Origin: JAIBJN01 sp963830885
GTDB taxonomy: Bacteria > Actinomycetota > Thermoleophilia > Gaiellales > Gaiellaceae
Reading direction: 5' to 3'
NCBI GenBank assembly: GCA_963830885.1
Contig: CAWHOA010000022.1
Location: 62,001-126,000 of the forward strand
DNA: 64,000 nt
This document shows, one piece after another, positions 22,746 to 31,252 of the stretch. Below the pieces are notes generated by a model. It had not been told where the DNA came from, searched no databases, and worked only from the letters and a program-made list of their open reading frames with translations. Every line of letters starts with the position of its first letter. Position 1 is the first letter of the stretch. A program made the translations under genes and the position numbers.

Positions 22746-24230
22746 GTGCCTGCCGCCGATCTCCGGTCCTGGATCGACCTGCTGAAGCGGGAGGGCGAGC
22801 TGGTGGAGGTCGGGGCCGAGGTCGACCCCTACCTCGAGATCACCGAGATCGTCGACCGTGTCGTCAAGGGCGGTGGGCCGGCGCTGCTCTTCCGCAACGT
22901 CAAGGGCTCGCAGCACCCGCTGCTGATCAACCAGTTCGGGACGGAGCGGCGCATGTGCCTCGCCTTCGGCGAGGAGAGCCTCGACGCCGTAGCGCGCAAG
23001 CTCGAGGACGTGCTCGAGATGCAGCCGCCGCAGGGGCTCGTGGAGAAGGTGAAGGGGCTCGGCAAGCTCAAGCGTCTGGCCGACTCGATGCCGAAGTCGG
23101 TGTCGAAGGGCGCCTGCCAGGAGCTCGTGCTCGACCCCGACCTCGACGCGCTCCCCATTCAGCATTGCTGGCCGGGGGACCCCGCGCCGTTCATCACGCT
23201 TCCGGCGGTGATCACGAAGGATCCGCGCACCGGCGTCCGCAACGTCGGCATGTACCGCCTGCAGAAGATCGACTCACGCTCGACCTACATGCACTGGCAG
23301 ATCCACAAGGATGGGCGCGCCGACTGGCTGGCCGCCGAGGGCTCGATCCCCGTCGCGGTGGCGCTCGGGCTCGACCCGGTGACCGCGTACTCGGCGAGCG
23401 CGCCGCTCCCGAAGCACATCGACGAGCTCATGCTTGCAGGCTTCCTGCGTGGGGAGGCGGTCGAGACGGTCAAGTGCAAGACGGTCGACCTCGAGGTCCC
23501 GGCCAACGCGGAAATCGTCCTCGAGGGGACGATCGAGGCCGGTGACATGGGTGTGGAGGGGCCGTTCGGCGACCACACCGGCTACTACTCGCCCCCCGAG
23601 CCGTTCCCGATCTTCCGGTTGAGCGCCATGACGATGCGGCGCGACGCCGTCTACCCGTCGATCGTCGTCGGGATCCCGCCGGCCGAGGACGCGTGGCTCG
23701 GGAAGGCGACGGAGCGCATCTTCCTGCCGGCGATCCGCATGACGGTGCCGGAGATCGTGGACTACGACCTTCCCGTCGCCGGCGCCTTCCACAACTGCGT
23801 GATCGTCTCGATCCGCAAGGCGTTCCCCGGACACGCGAAGAAGGTCATGCACGCCATCTGGGGCCTCGGGATGCTGAGCCTCTCCAAGTCCGTCGTGGTC
23901 GTCGACGAGCACGTGAACGTCCACGACTACGAGCAGGTCTTCTTCACCGTCTGCGCCAACGTCGACCCCAAGCGGGACGTCCTCGCGAGCGAGGGCCCGC
24001 TCGACCAGCTCGACCACGCGGCCGTGCTGCCCTGCTACGGCGGTAAGCTCGGCATCGACGCGACGCACAAGCTGCCGGAGGAGGGCGCACGCGAGTGGCC
24101 GGAGCTCATCGAGATGACGCCGGGGGTTCGTGACACCGTGGACCGGCGCTGGGAGGAATACGGCATCGGCTCCGAGCCCGCTTCAAACGGGAGAATTTCC
24201 CAGGTATTGAGGCAAAAGGTACGTCGTTGA
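22746..24230 (+). CDS. UbiD-family decarboxylase, probable menaquinone pathway
   Basis: 494 aa, full UbiD length. UbiD enzymes use prenylated FMN made by UbiX to decarboxylate aromatic acids. Motifs: the N-terminal LRSWIDLLKREGELVEV, PAVITKDPRTGVRNVGMYRLQ, MHWQIHKDGR, MGVEGPFGDHTGYYSP (active-site ExxxR/E region) and RKAFPGHAKKVMHAIWG. With ubiX, ubiE, polyprenyl synthase and mqnACE nearby, it is the likely 1,4-dihydroxy-6-naphthoate decarboxylase of the futalosine route; this substrate is inferred from context. GTG 22746 follows TAGACT (22733-22738) by 7 nt. Confidence 0.9.
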   Translation: MPAADLRSWIDLLKREGELVEVGAEVDPYLEITEIVDRVVKGGGPALLFRNVKGSQHPLLINQFGTERRMCLAFGEESLDAVARKLEDVLEMQPPQGLVEKVKGLGKLKRLADSMPKSVSKGACQELVLDPDLDALPIQHCWPGDPAPFITLPAVITKDPRTGVRNVGMYRLQKIDSRSTYMHWQIHKDGRADWLAAEGSIPVAVALGLDPVTAYSASAPLPKHIDELMLAGFLRGEAVETVKCKTVDLEVPANAEIVLEGTIEAGDMGVEGPFGDHTGYYSPPEPFPIFRLSAMTMRRDAVYPSIVVGIPPAEDAWLGKATERIFLPAIRMTVPEIVDYDLPVAGAFHNCVIVSIRKAFPGHAKKVMHAIWGLGMLSLSKSVVVVDEHVNVHDYEQVFFTVCANVDPKRDVLASEGPLDQLDHAAVLPCYGGKLGIDATHKLPEEGAREWPELIEMTPGVRDTVDRRWEEYGIGSEPASNGRISQVLRQKVRR

Positions 24231-24256
24231 CAGGAACGAGCGCCCGACGAAAGAAT
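24227..24256 (+). promoter_or_regulatory. sigma-70-type promoter of the qcr operon
   Basis: Perfect TTGACA (24227-24232, overlapping the ubiD stop), 18-bp spacer, AAGAAT (24251-24256). The transcript would start near 24263, leaving about 35 nt of leader with AGGAGGG before the qcrA GTG at 24298. This contrasts with the leaderless promoters of neighbouring genes. Confidence 0.6.
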
Positions 24257-24297
24257 GCCCACGCTTGTAACAGCGAGAGCGGGCAGGAGGGAGCAGC

Positions 24298-25235
24298 GTG
24301 GCCGACGAGCTAGAGCGGCCGGGGGAGACCCCCGAGCACGAGGACGCCGAGGCTCACCTCCCGGCACCGACGATCTGGCCGTTCGCCTTTGCCGGCGCTG
24401 TCGCGCTCATCCTGCTCGGGCTGATCGTCAGCTACTGGGCGACGGTTATCGGCATCGTCCTCGCGGTCGTCTTCGGATTCCTGTGGATCCGCCAGGTGAC
24501 GCGCGAGGTGCGCGGCGAGCCCGAGCCCGTCGAGGAGCCGGTCGCTGCCGCGGCCGAGCCCGACGAGGAGGAGGGAGAGGAAGGCCCCGCGCGCTACGAG
24601 CGCTCGAAGTTCCTCGAGGGGGCCACGATCGGGCTCGGCGCAGCGATCGGCGCCATCGTCACGCTGCCGGTGCTCGGCTTCGCCGTCGCGCCGGCCTTCG
24701 TCGGGCAGGAGTACCCCGACGGTCGACCTGGGGCCGCTCGACAACTACCCCGAGGGCGATTGGCAGATCGCCACCTTCGTGTCGGAGCCCGTCGACGGAA
24801 AGGTGAGCAGGCGCACGGCCTTCATCCGCAACAACGGCCTCAAGGACGGCGTTCCCAGCTTCTCGATCATCTCCAACCGCTGCGTCCACATGGGCTGCCC
24901 GACGCAGCCGCAGGGACCGCCCGGCGAGCCGCGCAAGGTCGAGACCTCGGCGATTCCGGTCGAGCTGACGCCCACCCAGCCGTCCGGCTACGGGTGCCCG
25001 TGCCACGGCGGCGCCTACGACGTCGAGGGCAACCGAACGGCAGGGCCGCCCGTCCGCGCGCTCGACCGCTACGTGTACTCGATCATCGACGGGGCCCTGT
25101 GGCTCGGGCGATCCGTACAGCGTCGCCGAGGTCGAAGGCGAGGGCGCCGATGCGGTTATCGTGAAGTACGGCACCTCCGATCCCGGTGTGCACGTGGACG
25201 GGCCCGAGCAGTACCTCTACCCCTACGTGCCGTGA
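24298..25235 (+). CDS. qcrA: Rieske iron-sulfur subunit of menaquinol:cytochrome c reductase (two frameshifts as sequenced)
   Basis: Three transmembrane helices near the N-terminus (two at ~25-70, one at ~108-130), as in actinobacterial QcrA, then the Rieske domain with both cluster loops, CVHMGCP and YGCPCHGGAYD. The gene is readable only across two shifts: one base missing in the C run at 24714-24717 (frame passes from ...GQEYP to TVDLGPLDNYPEG) and one extra base in GGG at 25106-25108 (then DPYSVAEVEG... to YPYVP and a TGA). In both cases conserved protein continues. It transfers electrons from menaquinol to cytochrome c. Possibly functional with sequence errors, or a true pseudogene. Confidence 0.85.
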
Positions 25236-25245
25236 GGGACGCCTG

Positions 25246-26064
25246 ATGGCACAGGCGAAACCCAAGCCGCAGCACCGGCTCATGCACGCCGTCATGGTCC
25301 CGCTGGACTGGCTCGAGGAGCGGTCCGGCTTCGTCGGCGCGACGAAGTACTTCCTCTTCCGCAACGTCCCGCGCGACTCCAATTGGTTCCATACGCTCGG
25401 CTCGGCCACGTCTGACCGCGTTCCTCGTCCAGCTCGTGACGGGCGTCGTGCTCGCCTTCTACTACAAGCCCTCACCGGACGAGGCGTACGCCTCGATCCA
25501 GTACATCACCAACGACCTGACGCTCGGCTGGCTCGTCCGCGGCATGCACCGCTGGGGGGCGAGCGTCTTCATCATCCTCCTCTTCCTGCACATGGGGCGC
25601 GTCTTCCTCTTCGGCGCCTACAAGTACCCCCGCGAGCTGAACTGGCTCCTCGGCGTGACGCTCCTCATCCTGGCGATGCTCGAAGGGTTCACGGGCTACC
25701 TGCTTCCGTGGGATCAGACGGCGTACTGGGCCACCGTCGTCGGCATCAACCTCAACGCGACGGCGCCCTTCCTCGGTCCGTTCCTCTCCGACTTCCTGCG
25801 CGGAGGTCAGGAGATCGGCACCAATACTCTCTCAATCTTCTACTCCATGCACATGCTGCTCATACCGGGCGGCCTGATCGCTCCTGATCACCCTCCACCT
25901 CTACCTCGTCATCCGCCTCGGCGTCTCCTCGCCCGCCGTGGTCGAAGGAGGCGGCGGGCGCCGAGCGCGAAGAGGTGACCACCGCCAGGCGAGGGCTCCT
26001 GGAGCCGAGGCCGCGCGGAGACGGCGGAAGCGCTCCCGGAGCGCGAGGGCGACCGGAGGCGTGA
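25246..26064 (+). CDS. qcrB: cytochrome b subunit of menaquinol:cytochrome c reductase (three frameshifts as sequenced)
   Basis: About 271 aa after repair. It begins MAQAKPKPQHRLMHAV; membrane helices with haem histidines include MHRWGASVFIILLFLHMGRVF and FYSMHMLLIPGG, the latter two-histidine set being typical of b6-type cytochrome b. Each break is a +1 shift: extra T at 25411 (then LTAFLVQLVTGVVL), an extra base at 25880-25884 (then LITLHLYLVIRLG), and one at 25932-25935 (then PPWSKEAAG, a motif I associate with QcrB). The three insertions restore the original frame, ending at TGA 26062-26064. It oxidises menaquinol in the membrane with QcrA and QcrC. Confidence 0.83.
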
Positions 26065-26065
26065 G

Positions 26066-26881
26066 ATGAGCACCGAGAAAGAGCGCGCCTACTTCAAGCG
26101 ATACAAGGAGGACGTCCAGCGCGAAGGGAAGCCGTTCTTCCCTTAGGCGATGTTCCACGACACGGTGATGAGCCTCGTCGTGGTGTGCGTCATCGTCGCG
26201 CTCGCGTGCGTCTGGTACTTCACCTCCGGCGAGGAGGCCGGCGACTCGGGCCTGCTGGGGCCGCGCTACACGGAGGAGGCGGATCCCGGGACGACCTCGT
26301 TCGTGCCGCGGCCCGACTGGTACTTCTACTTCCTCTTCTACCTCCTGCGGATCTTCAAGTGGCCGGAGTCGGTCGTCCTCGGCACCGTCGGCATCCCGAC
26401 CCTCCTGCTGATCCTCCTGTTCCTCCTCCCCTTCGTCGACCGCCGCCGCGAGCGGCGCCTCGTGCGCCGGCCGGTCGCGGTCGTCGCCGCGCTCCTCGTC
26501 ATCGCCTCGATGGGGATTCTCACCTACAAGGGCGCCACCGCGGAGGAGTCGCTGGCCTCGGAGAACGTCGAGCTCGTCGGCGAGTGGACGGAGGTCCAGG
26601 GCCTCTCGGAGGAGGGCGTGGCGGGCGCGACCCTCTTTGCGGAGTCTGGCTGCATGAACTGTCACACCTACCTCGGCGCGGGCTCGTCCAACCTCGGGGC
26701 GCCCGACCTGTCCGAGATCGGCGCCGACGGGCAGTCGCCCGAGGAGTTCGCCACCTACATCGCCAACCCCGCCGAGTTCGGCAACACCGTCATGCCTCCG
26801 TACGCGGACCTGGGAGAGGAAAACCTTCTGCTCCTGGGCACCTTCCTCTCAGAGTCGAAGGGCGAGGGCGGCGGCGAGTAG
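26066..26881 (+). CDS. qcrC: QcrC: subunit IV-cytochrome c fusion (in-frame TAG as sequenced)
   Basis: 271 codons before the stop. It starts at ATG 26066 behind GGAGG, 1 nt after qcrB. The N-terminal part (FKRYKEDVQREGKPFFP, then three membrane helices) matches cytochrome b subunit IV, with PDWYFYFLFYLLRIFKWPE. The C-terminal part is a class I cytochrome c with haem motif CMNCH and a likely axial Met in NTVMPPYADLG. An in-frame TAG at 26144-26146 separates KPFFP from AMFHDTVM, where a Trp or Tyr codon would be one base different. As sequenced, only the 3' part (from ATG 26150) is open. This fused layout is like Bacillus QcrC. Confidence 0.85.
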
Positions 26882-26899
26882 CGGCCCCGCCGGGCGCCT

Positions 26900-27484
26900 G
26901 TGAAGGTCTTCCTGGGAATCACCGGCGCCTCGGGCGCCCCGTATGCGGCACGGCTGCTCCAGGCCCTCTCGGCCTCGGGCGCCGAGGTCGGCCTCTGCAT
27001 CTCGGAGGCCGGCGTCCAGGTCTGCGCGACCGAGCTCTACGGGGACATCTCGCTGCCGCGCGAGGAGGTGACGGCGCGGCTCGTCGAAGGGCTCGACGGG
27101 GTCGAGGTCGTCGGCCTCCGTGACTACACGACGCCGTACGCGAGCGGCTCCGCGCGCATCGACGGGTACGTGGTCTGCCCCTGCTCGATGTCGACGGCGG
27201 CGAGCATCGCGGCCGGCGCGATGGCGAACCTCGTCCACCGCGCCGCCTCGGTCGCGATCAAGGAGGAGCGGAAGCTCGTGCTCGTCCCGCGCGAGACGCC
27301 GCTCTCGACCATCCACCTGGAGAACCTCCTGCGCCTGCGGCGCGCCGGCGCGACGGTCGTCATGGCGGCGCCGGGCTTCTACCATGCCCCCAAGACCATC
27401 GACGATCTGGTCAACTTCGTGGTGGCCCGATGCCTCGATCAACTCGGAATCGACCAGACCCTCGTCAGCCGGTGGGGACAGTGA
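26900..27484 (+). CDS. ubiX: UbiX-type flavin prenyltransferase
   Basis: 194 aa. Makes prenylated FMN, the cofactor of UbiD decarboxylases. Typical features: VFLGITGASGAPYAARLLQAL (FMN-binding N-terminus), DGYVVCPCSMSTAASIAAGAMANLVHRAASVAIKEERKLVLVPRETPLS, and MAAPGFYHAPKTIDDLVNFVVAR. It starts at GTG 26900, 18 nt after qcrC, and overlaps ubiE by GTGA. It would activate the UbiD protein encoded 2.7 kb upstream. Confidence 0.94.
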   Translation: MKVFLGITGASGAPYAARLLQALSASGAEVGLCISEAGVQVCATELYGDISLPREEVTARLVEGLDGVEVVGLRDYTTPYASGSARIDGYVVCPCSMSTAASIAAGAMANLVHRAASVAIKEERKLVLVPRETPLSTIHLENLLRLRRAGATVVMAAPGFYHAPKTIDDLVNFVVARCLDQLGIDQTLVSRWGQ

Positions 27485-28164
27485 GCTCCGGCACGCTCGC
27501 CCCGGCCGCCGTCGAGGCGATGTTCGACCGCATCTCGCCGGTCTACGACCCGATGAACCGGCTGATGACCGCGGGTCTCGACCGGCGCTGGCGGCGGCTG
27601 GCCGTGCAGGCCGTCGTCCGCCCCGGCGACCGTGTCCTCGATGCGTGCTGCGGCACGGGCGATCTCGCGCTGGAAGCGGAGCGGGCCGGAGGCCGCGTCA
27701 CCGGTCTCGACTTCTCCGAGCGCATGCTCGAGCGGGCACGCCGCAAGTCGTCCTCGGTGGAGTGGGTGCGGGGCAACATGCTTGCGTTGCCCTTCGCCGA
27801 CGCGAGCTTCGACGCGGCCACCGTCGGCTTCGGCATCCGGAACGTCGACCACCTCGAGGGCGGCCTGCGCGAGCTCGCGCGCGTGCTGAGGCCGGGCGGT
27901 CGGCTCGGCTGCCTCGAGATCACCCGTCCGCGCGGGGCCCTGCGCCCGTTCTTCTCGCTCTGGTTCGACGGGCTCGTGCCGGTGGCCGGGAAGGTGCTTC
28001 CGGGCGGAGCTGCCTACACGTACCTCCCGGCGAGCGTCCGCCGCTTCCCCGGTCCCGAGGAGCTCGGCGAGGCGATGCGACGCGCGGGCTTCGGCGAGAT
28101 CGGCTGGCGCCTGCTCGGCGGCGGCATCGTCGCCCTCCATGCCGCGACGAGGAGCGCCGAGTGA
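27481..28164 (+). CDS. ubiE: demethylmenaquinone methyltransferase
   Basis: 227 aa, class I SAM methyltransferase of the UbiE/MenG/COQ5 group, doing the last C-methylation of menaquinone. MFDRISPVYDPMNRLMTAGLDRRWRR is the hallmark N-terminus; VLDACCGTGDLALEAERAG binds SAM; VGFGIRNVDHLEGGLRELARVLRPGGRLGCLEI follows. The GTG at 27481 overlaps the ubiX stop by GTGA, and its own stop overlaps the polyprenyl synthase GTG the same way. Confidence 0.94.
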   Translation: MSSGTLAPAAVEAMFDRISPVYDPMNRLMTAGLDRRWRRLAVQAVVRPGDRVLDACCGTGDLALEAERAGGRVTGLDFSERMLERARRKSSSVEWVRGNMLALPFADASFDAATVGFGIRNVDHLEGGLRELARVLRPGGRLGCLEITRPRGALRPFFSLWFDGLVPVAGKVLPGGAAYTYLPASVRRFPGPEELGEAMRRAGFGEIGWRLLGGGIVALHAATRSAE

Positions 28165-29081
28165 GCGCGCTCGCCACCGTCCGCGCCGCGCCCGGGCTCG
28201 ACGCCTACCTCGAGCTGCTCGAGGAGCGGCTCGAGCGGTCGGTCGGCTCGCACCCCGGCCTGGTCGGCGAGATCGGGGCGGACACGCTCTCGGCCGGGGG
28301 CAAGCGCCTGCGCCCCGTGCTCGTCTTCCTCTGCACGCCGGCCGGCGAGCGCACCGGCGAGCGCGCCGTCGCCGGCGGCGCCTCGGTCGAGCTCGTGCAC
28401 ATGGCGACCCTCGTGCACGACGACCTGCTCGACGGCGCCGATCTCCGCCGCGGCCGCCCGACCGCCTGGGCCGAGCACGGCGACGGCGCTGCGAAGGCCA
28501 CCGGCGACTACCTCTTCGCGAGGGCGTTCGCCGAGCTGGCCGCGACCGGGGACGCGCCGGGCGTGGCCGTCCTCGCCGAGGCCGCGCTCGCGCTCGCCCG
28601 TGGCGAGGCCCTTCAGCGCCGTCAGGCCTTCCGCCCGGAGACGACCGTGGACGAGTACCTGGCGCGCTGCTCCCTGAAGACCGGCAAGCTCTTCGAGGCC
28701 GCGTGCCTCCTCGGCGGCGGCCGGCCCGACCTCGGCGCATTCGGGCTCGCGCTGGGCGTCGCCTTCCAGATCGCCGACGACATCCTCGACTGCACCGGCG
28801 ACTTCGACACGACCGGCAAGGCGCCGGGCGTCGACCTGCGCGACGGCACGCCGACGCTGCCGCTGATCCTCGCCGCCCGCGAGGACGAGCGGGTCCGCCG
28901 CGCGCTGGCCGGCGAGCGCGATGACAGCGCCCTCGAGCTGGTTGCCGCGACCGGGGCGATCGAGACGGCCCGGGCCTTCGCGCTCGACTACGCGGCCCGC
29001 GCCCGCGCCGCCCTCGACGGCGAGCCGGACCGCGCCTCGCTCGAGGCGCTCACCCACCTCGTCGTCGACAGGGACGGATAG
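28161..29081 (+). CDS. polyprenyl diphosphate synthase, probable menaquinone side chain
   Basis: 306 aa. First Asp-rich motif in LVHDDLLDGADLRRGRPT and second in FQIADDILDCTGDFDTTGK; GGKRLRPVLVFL near residue 50 and GDYLFARAFAEL confirm the trans-prenyltransferase family. It condenses isopentenyl diphosphate onto allylic diphosphates; chain length cannot be read with confidence. Position directly after ubiE (GTGA overlap) and before mqnE suggests it supplies the menaquinone tail. Confidence 0.9.
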   Translation: MSALATVRAAPGLDAYLELLEERLERSVGSHPGLVGEIGADTLSAGGKRLRPVLVFLCTPAGERTGERAVAGGASVELVHMATLVHDDLLDGADLRRGRPTAWAEHGDGAAKATGDYLFARAFAELAATGDAPGVAVLAEAALALARGEALQRRQAFRPETTVDEYLARCSLKTGKLFEAACLLGGGRPDLGAFGLALGVAFQIADDILDCTGDFDTTGKAPGVDLRDGTPTLPLILAAREDERVRRALAGERDDSALELVAATGAIETARAFALDYAARARAALDGEPDRASLEALTHLVVDRDG

Positions 29082-29095
29082 GTGGCCCACCACTG

Positions 29096-30202
29096 ATGGC
29101 GATCGTCACTCAGCAATCTGCGCTCGACTCGATCTGGGAGAAGGTCGAGGCGAACGCGCGGCTCGACTTCGAGGACGGGCTCACGCTGATGGAGTCCGAC
29201 GACCTGCTCCAGCTCGGCGAGCTGGCCGACGCGGCTCGGCGCGTGCGCGGCGGCACGGACGAGGTCTTCTTCGTCCAGAACCTCTACTTGAACCAGACGA
29301 ACGTCTGCCGCGTGAAATGCAAGTTCTGCGCGTTCGCGGTGACGCAGAAGCAGGCCGGCGCCTACACGACGACCGCGGAGGAGCTGGTCGAGGACGCGCT
29401 CCGCCAGCGCGAGCTGACCGGCTTCACCGAGATCCACATGGTCAACGGAGAGAACCCGCACGTCGGCTTCGACTTCTACGTGGACACGATCCGCTCGCTG
29501 CACGAGGCGATGCCGGACGTGCACCTCAAGTGCTACACCGCGAGCGAGATCCACCACATGACGAAGCTCTCCGGGCTCACGCACGAGCAGGTGCTGGTCG
29601 AGCTCAAGTCCGCGGGCCTCGGGTCGCTCCCGGGCGGCGGTGCCGAGGTGTTCGCCGACCGTGTCCGCCGGCTGATCGCGCCCGGAAAGGAGCATCCTGA
29701 CTTCTGGTTCCACACCCACCGGACGGCGCACGGCCTCGGCATCCCGACGCACTGCACGATGCTCTACGGGCACGTGGAGACCTACGAGGAGCGCGTCGAC
29801 CACCTGCTTCGCCTGCGCGCCCTCCAGGACGAGACCGGCGGCTTCCTCGCCTTCATCCCGCTTGCGTTCCATCCCGAGAACACCGTGTTCGAGCGGCGCG
29901 GGTGGCGGCACACGGCGGGCTCCGACGACCTGAAGATGATCGCCGTCTCGCGGCTGCTCCTCGACAACGTCGAGAACGTGAAGGCCTACTGGATCATGAT
30001 GGGCATGCCGCTTGCCGCCGTTGCGCTCCACTTCGGCGCGAACGACGTGCAGGGCACGGTCGTGCGCGAGGAGATCTTCCACGCCGCCGGCGCCACCACG
30101 GAGACCGAGCAGAAGATCGACGAGCTCGTCCGCTTCGTGCGTGAGGCCGGTCGGGTTCCCGTCCAGCGCGACACGCTCTACAACGAGCTGCGGCGATGGT
30201 GA
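29096..30202 (+). CDS. mqnE: aminofutalosine synthase (radical SAM)
   Basis: 368 aa. Radical SAM enzyme joining the MqnA product to SAM to give aminofutalosine, the second step of the futalosine menaquinone route. The cluster motif is CRVKCKFCAF (CxxxCxxC) at ~residues 70-79. MqnE-like features are IHMVNGENPHVGFDFY, YTASEIHHMTKLSG, LPGGGAEVFADRVR and VKAYWIMMGMPLAAVALHFGANDVQGTV. MqnC and MqnE are paralogues; the NGENPH motif and the second paralogue at 31249 support this assignment. The stop overlaps a 52-aa downstream ORF. Confidence 0.93.
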   Translation: MAIVTQQSALDSIWEKVEANARLDFEDGLTLMESDDLLQLGELADAARRVRGGTDEVFFVQNLYLNQTNVCRVKCKFCAFAVTQKQAGAYTTTAEELVEDALRQRELTGFTEIHMVNGENPHVGFDFYVDTIRSLHEAMPDVHLKCYTASEIHHMTKLSGLTHEQVLVELKSAGLGSLPGGGAEVFADRVRRLIAPGKEHPDFWFHTHRTAHGLGIPTHCTMLYGHVETYEERVDHLLRLRALQDETGGFLAFIPLAFHPENTVFERRGWRHTAGSDDLKMIAVSRLLLDNVENVKAYWIMMGMPLAAVALHFGANDVQGTVVREEIFHAAGATTETEQKIDELVRFVREAGRVPVQRDTLYNELRRW

Positions 30203-30354
30203 CGCTCACCCAGACGATTCCTGCGCTGCAGGAGGTTCTTCATCCGGTCGCGCGGGGCGGCGCGCCCGACACCGACCGCGGTGCATGCGAGCTCGCCACG
30301 CTCGACCTCGACGGCAATCTCGTCGTCTTCTTCGAGTGGGACGAGGCGAGTTGA
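30196..30354 (+). CDS. small ORF coupled to mqnE
   Basis: 52 codons, starting at ATG 30196 inside the mqnE end (ATGGTGA arrangement). The peptide runs MVTLTQTIPALQEVLHPVAR to LDLDGNLVVFFEWDEAS. Third codon positions are GC-rich like neighbouring genes, and the ending LDLDGNLVVFFEWD looks like real protein. No family recognised. The overlap suggests it is translated with mqnE; nothing shows whether it acts in menaquinone synthesis. Confidence 0.55.
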   Translation: MVTLTQTIPALQEVLHPVARGGAPDTDRGACELATLDLDGNLVVFFEWDEAS

Positions 30355-30487
30355 CACGGTCTCGGCACATCCGGCCACACACACGCGCGGTAGCCGGCGA
30401 TAGGCTGAAGCCGAGCAGGGGGCGGGCCGGGACCCGAAGATACTCGCGTCTAACCAAGAGCCCGCGCCGCTCCGAGAGTCCTTCCGC
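30355..30487 (+). other. 133-bp leader region before mqnA, no gene
   Basis: No ORF with coding character. A TTGACA lies at 30351-30356 over the stop of the small ORF, but without a convincing -10 at the right distance; TAGGCT occurs further down at 30401-30406. A few short GC stems are possible (CGGG-CCGGGA-CCCG). No known riboswitch consensus is recognised. Confidence 0.4.
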
Positions 30488-31252
30488 ATGATTCGTCTCG
30501 GCCGCATCTCCTACGTGAACATGGCGCCGGTGTTCCACCGGCTCGCCGTGGACGTCGAGGAGGTCCACGGCGTCCCCACGGAGCTGAACGCCCGCCTCCT
30601 CGCCGGCGAGATCGACCTGGCGCCGATCTCCTCCATCGAGTACGCGCGCAACGCCGATCGGCTGCGGATCCTCCCGCGCCTCTGCGTCTCCTCGGAGGGC
30701 GCCGTCGACTCGATCCAGCTCGTCTCGCGGACGCCGCTCGAGCACATCGACTCGGTGGCGGTGACGCCCGAGAGCGCGACGTCGGTCGTGCTCACGAAAG
30801 TACTGCTCTCCGACGTCCGGCTGGTGCCGCAGGACAAGAAGGCCGAGGCGAGGCTCCTCATCGGCGACGCGGCCCTCCGCAGCGCCTTCGAGGACCCGAC
30901 GCCTCACTACGACCTCGGCCGGCTCTGGCTCGAGCGGACGGGGCTTCCGATGGTCTTCGCCGTTTGGGCATGTCCCGACCCGCCGCCGGCCGGCGTCCTC
31001 GAGCTCGAGGAGGCGCTCGTCTCCTCGGTGCGGCTGGCCCGCGCCGAGCCCGAGCAGCTGGCGTTCGAGGCGAGCGATCGCTACGGCTATCCAGCCGGCT
31101 TCCTGGCCCGCTACTTCGAGAAGCTCCGCTACAGCTTCGGGCCGCGAGAGCGCGCGGGCCTCATCACCTTCTTCGAGATGGCGCGCGATGTCGGCGAGCT
31201 CGAGCGGGTGCCCGAGCTGCGGTTCGTCGTCCCGGAGGCGGTCTCCCTGTGA
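30488..31252 (+). CDS. mqnA: chorismate dehydratase
   Basis: 254 aa, standard MqnA length. Dehydrates chorismate to 3-[(1-carboxyvinyl)oxy]benzoate, the entry to the futalosine pathway. The MqnA/MqnD periplasmic-binding-protein-like fold begins with IRLGRISYVNMAPVFHRL and continues LLAGEIDLAPISSIEYARN, VSRTPLEHIDSVAVTPESATSVVL and YDLGRLWLERTGLPMVFAVW. Overlaps mqnC by GTGA. Confidence 0.93.
   Translation: MIRLGRISYVNMAPVFHRLAVDVEEVHGVPTELNARLLAGEIDLAPISSIEYARNADRLRILPRLCVSSEGAVDSIQLVSRTPLEHIDSVAVTPESATSVVLTKVLLSDVRLVPQDKKAEARLLIGDAALRSAFEDPTPHYDLGRLWLERTGLPMVFAVWACPDPPPAGVLELEEALVSSVRLARAEPEQLAFEASDRYGYPAGFLARYFEKLRYSFGPRERAGLITFFEMARDVGELERVPELRFVVPEAVSL

Noticed and set aside
24298..26881. 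Programmed frameshifting or stop-codon readthrough in qcrABC
   Set aside because: Five shifts of both signs plus a TAG in three adjacent genes, without slippery heptamers or consistent context, are not a programmed mechanism.
30355..30487. Known riboswitch upstream of mqnA
   Set aside because: No match by eye to TPP, cobalamin, SAM, c-di-GMP, c-di-AMP or FMN consensus elements, and stems are short.
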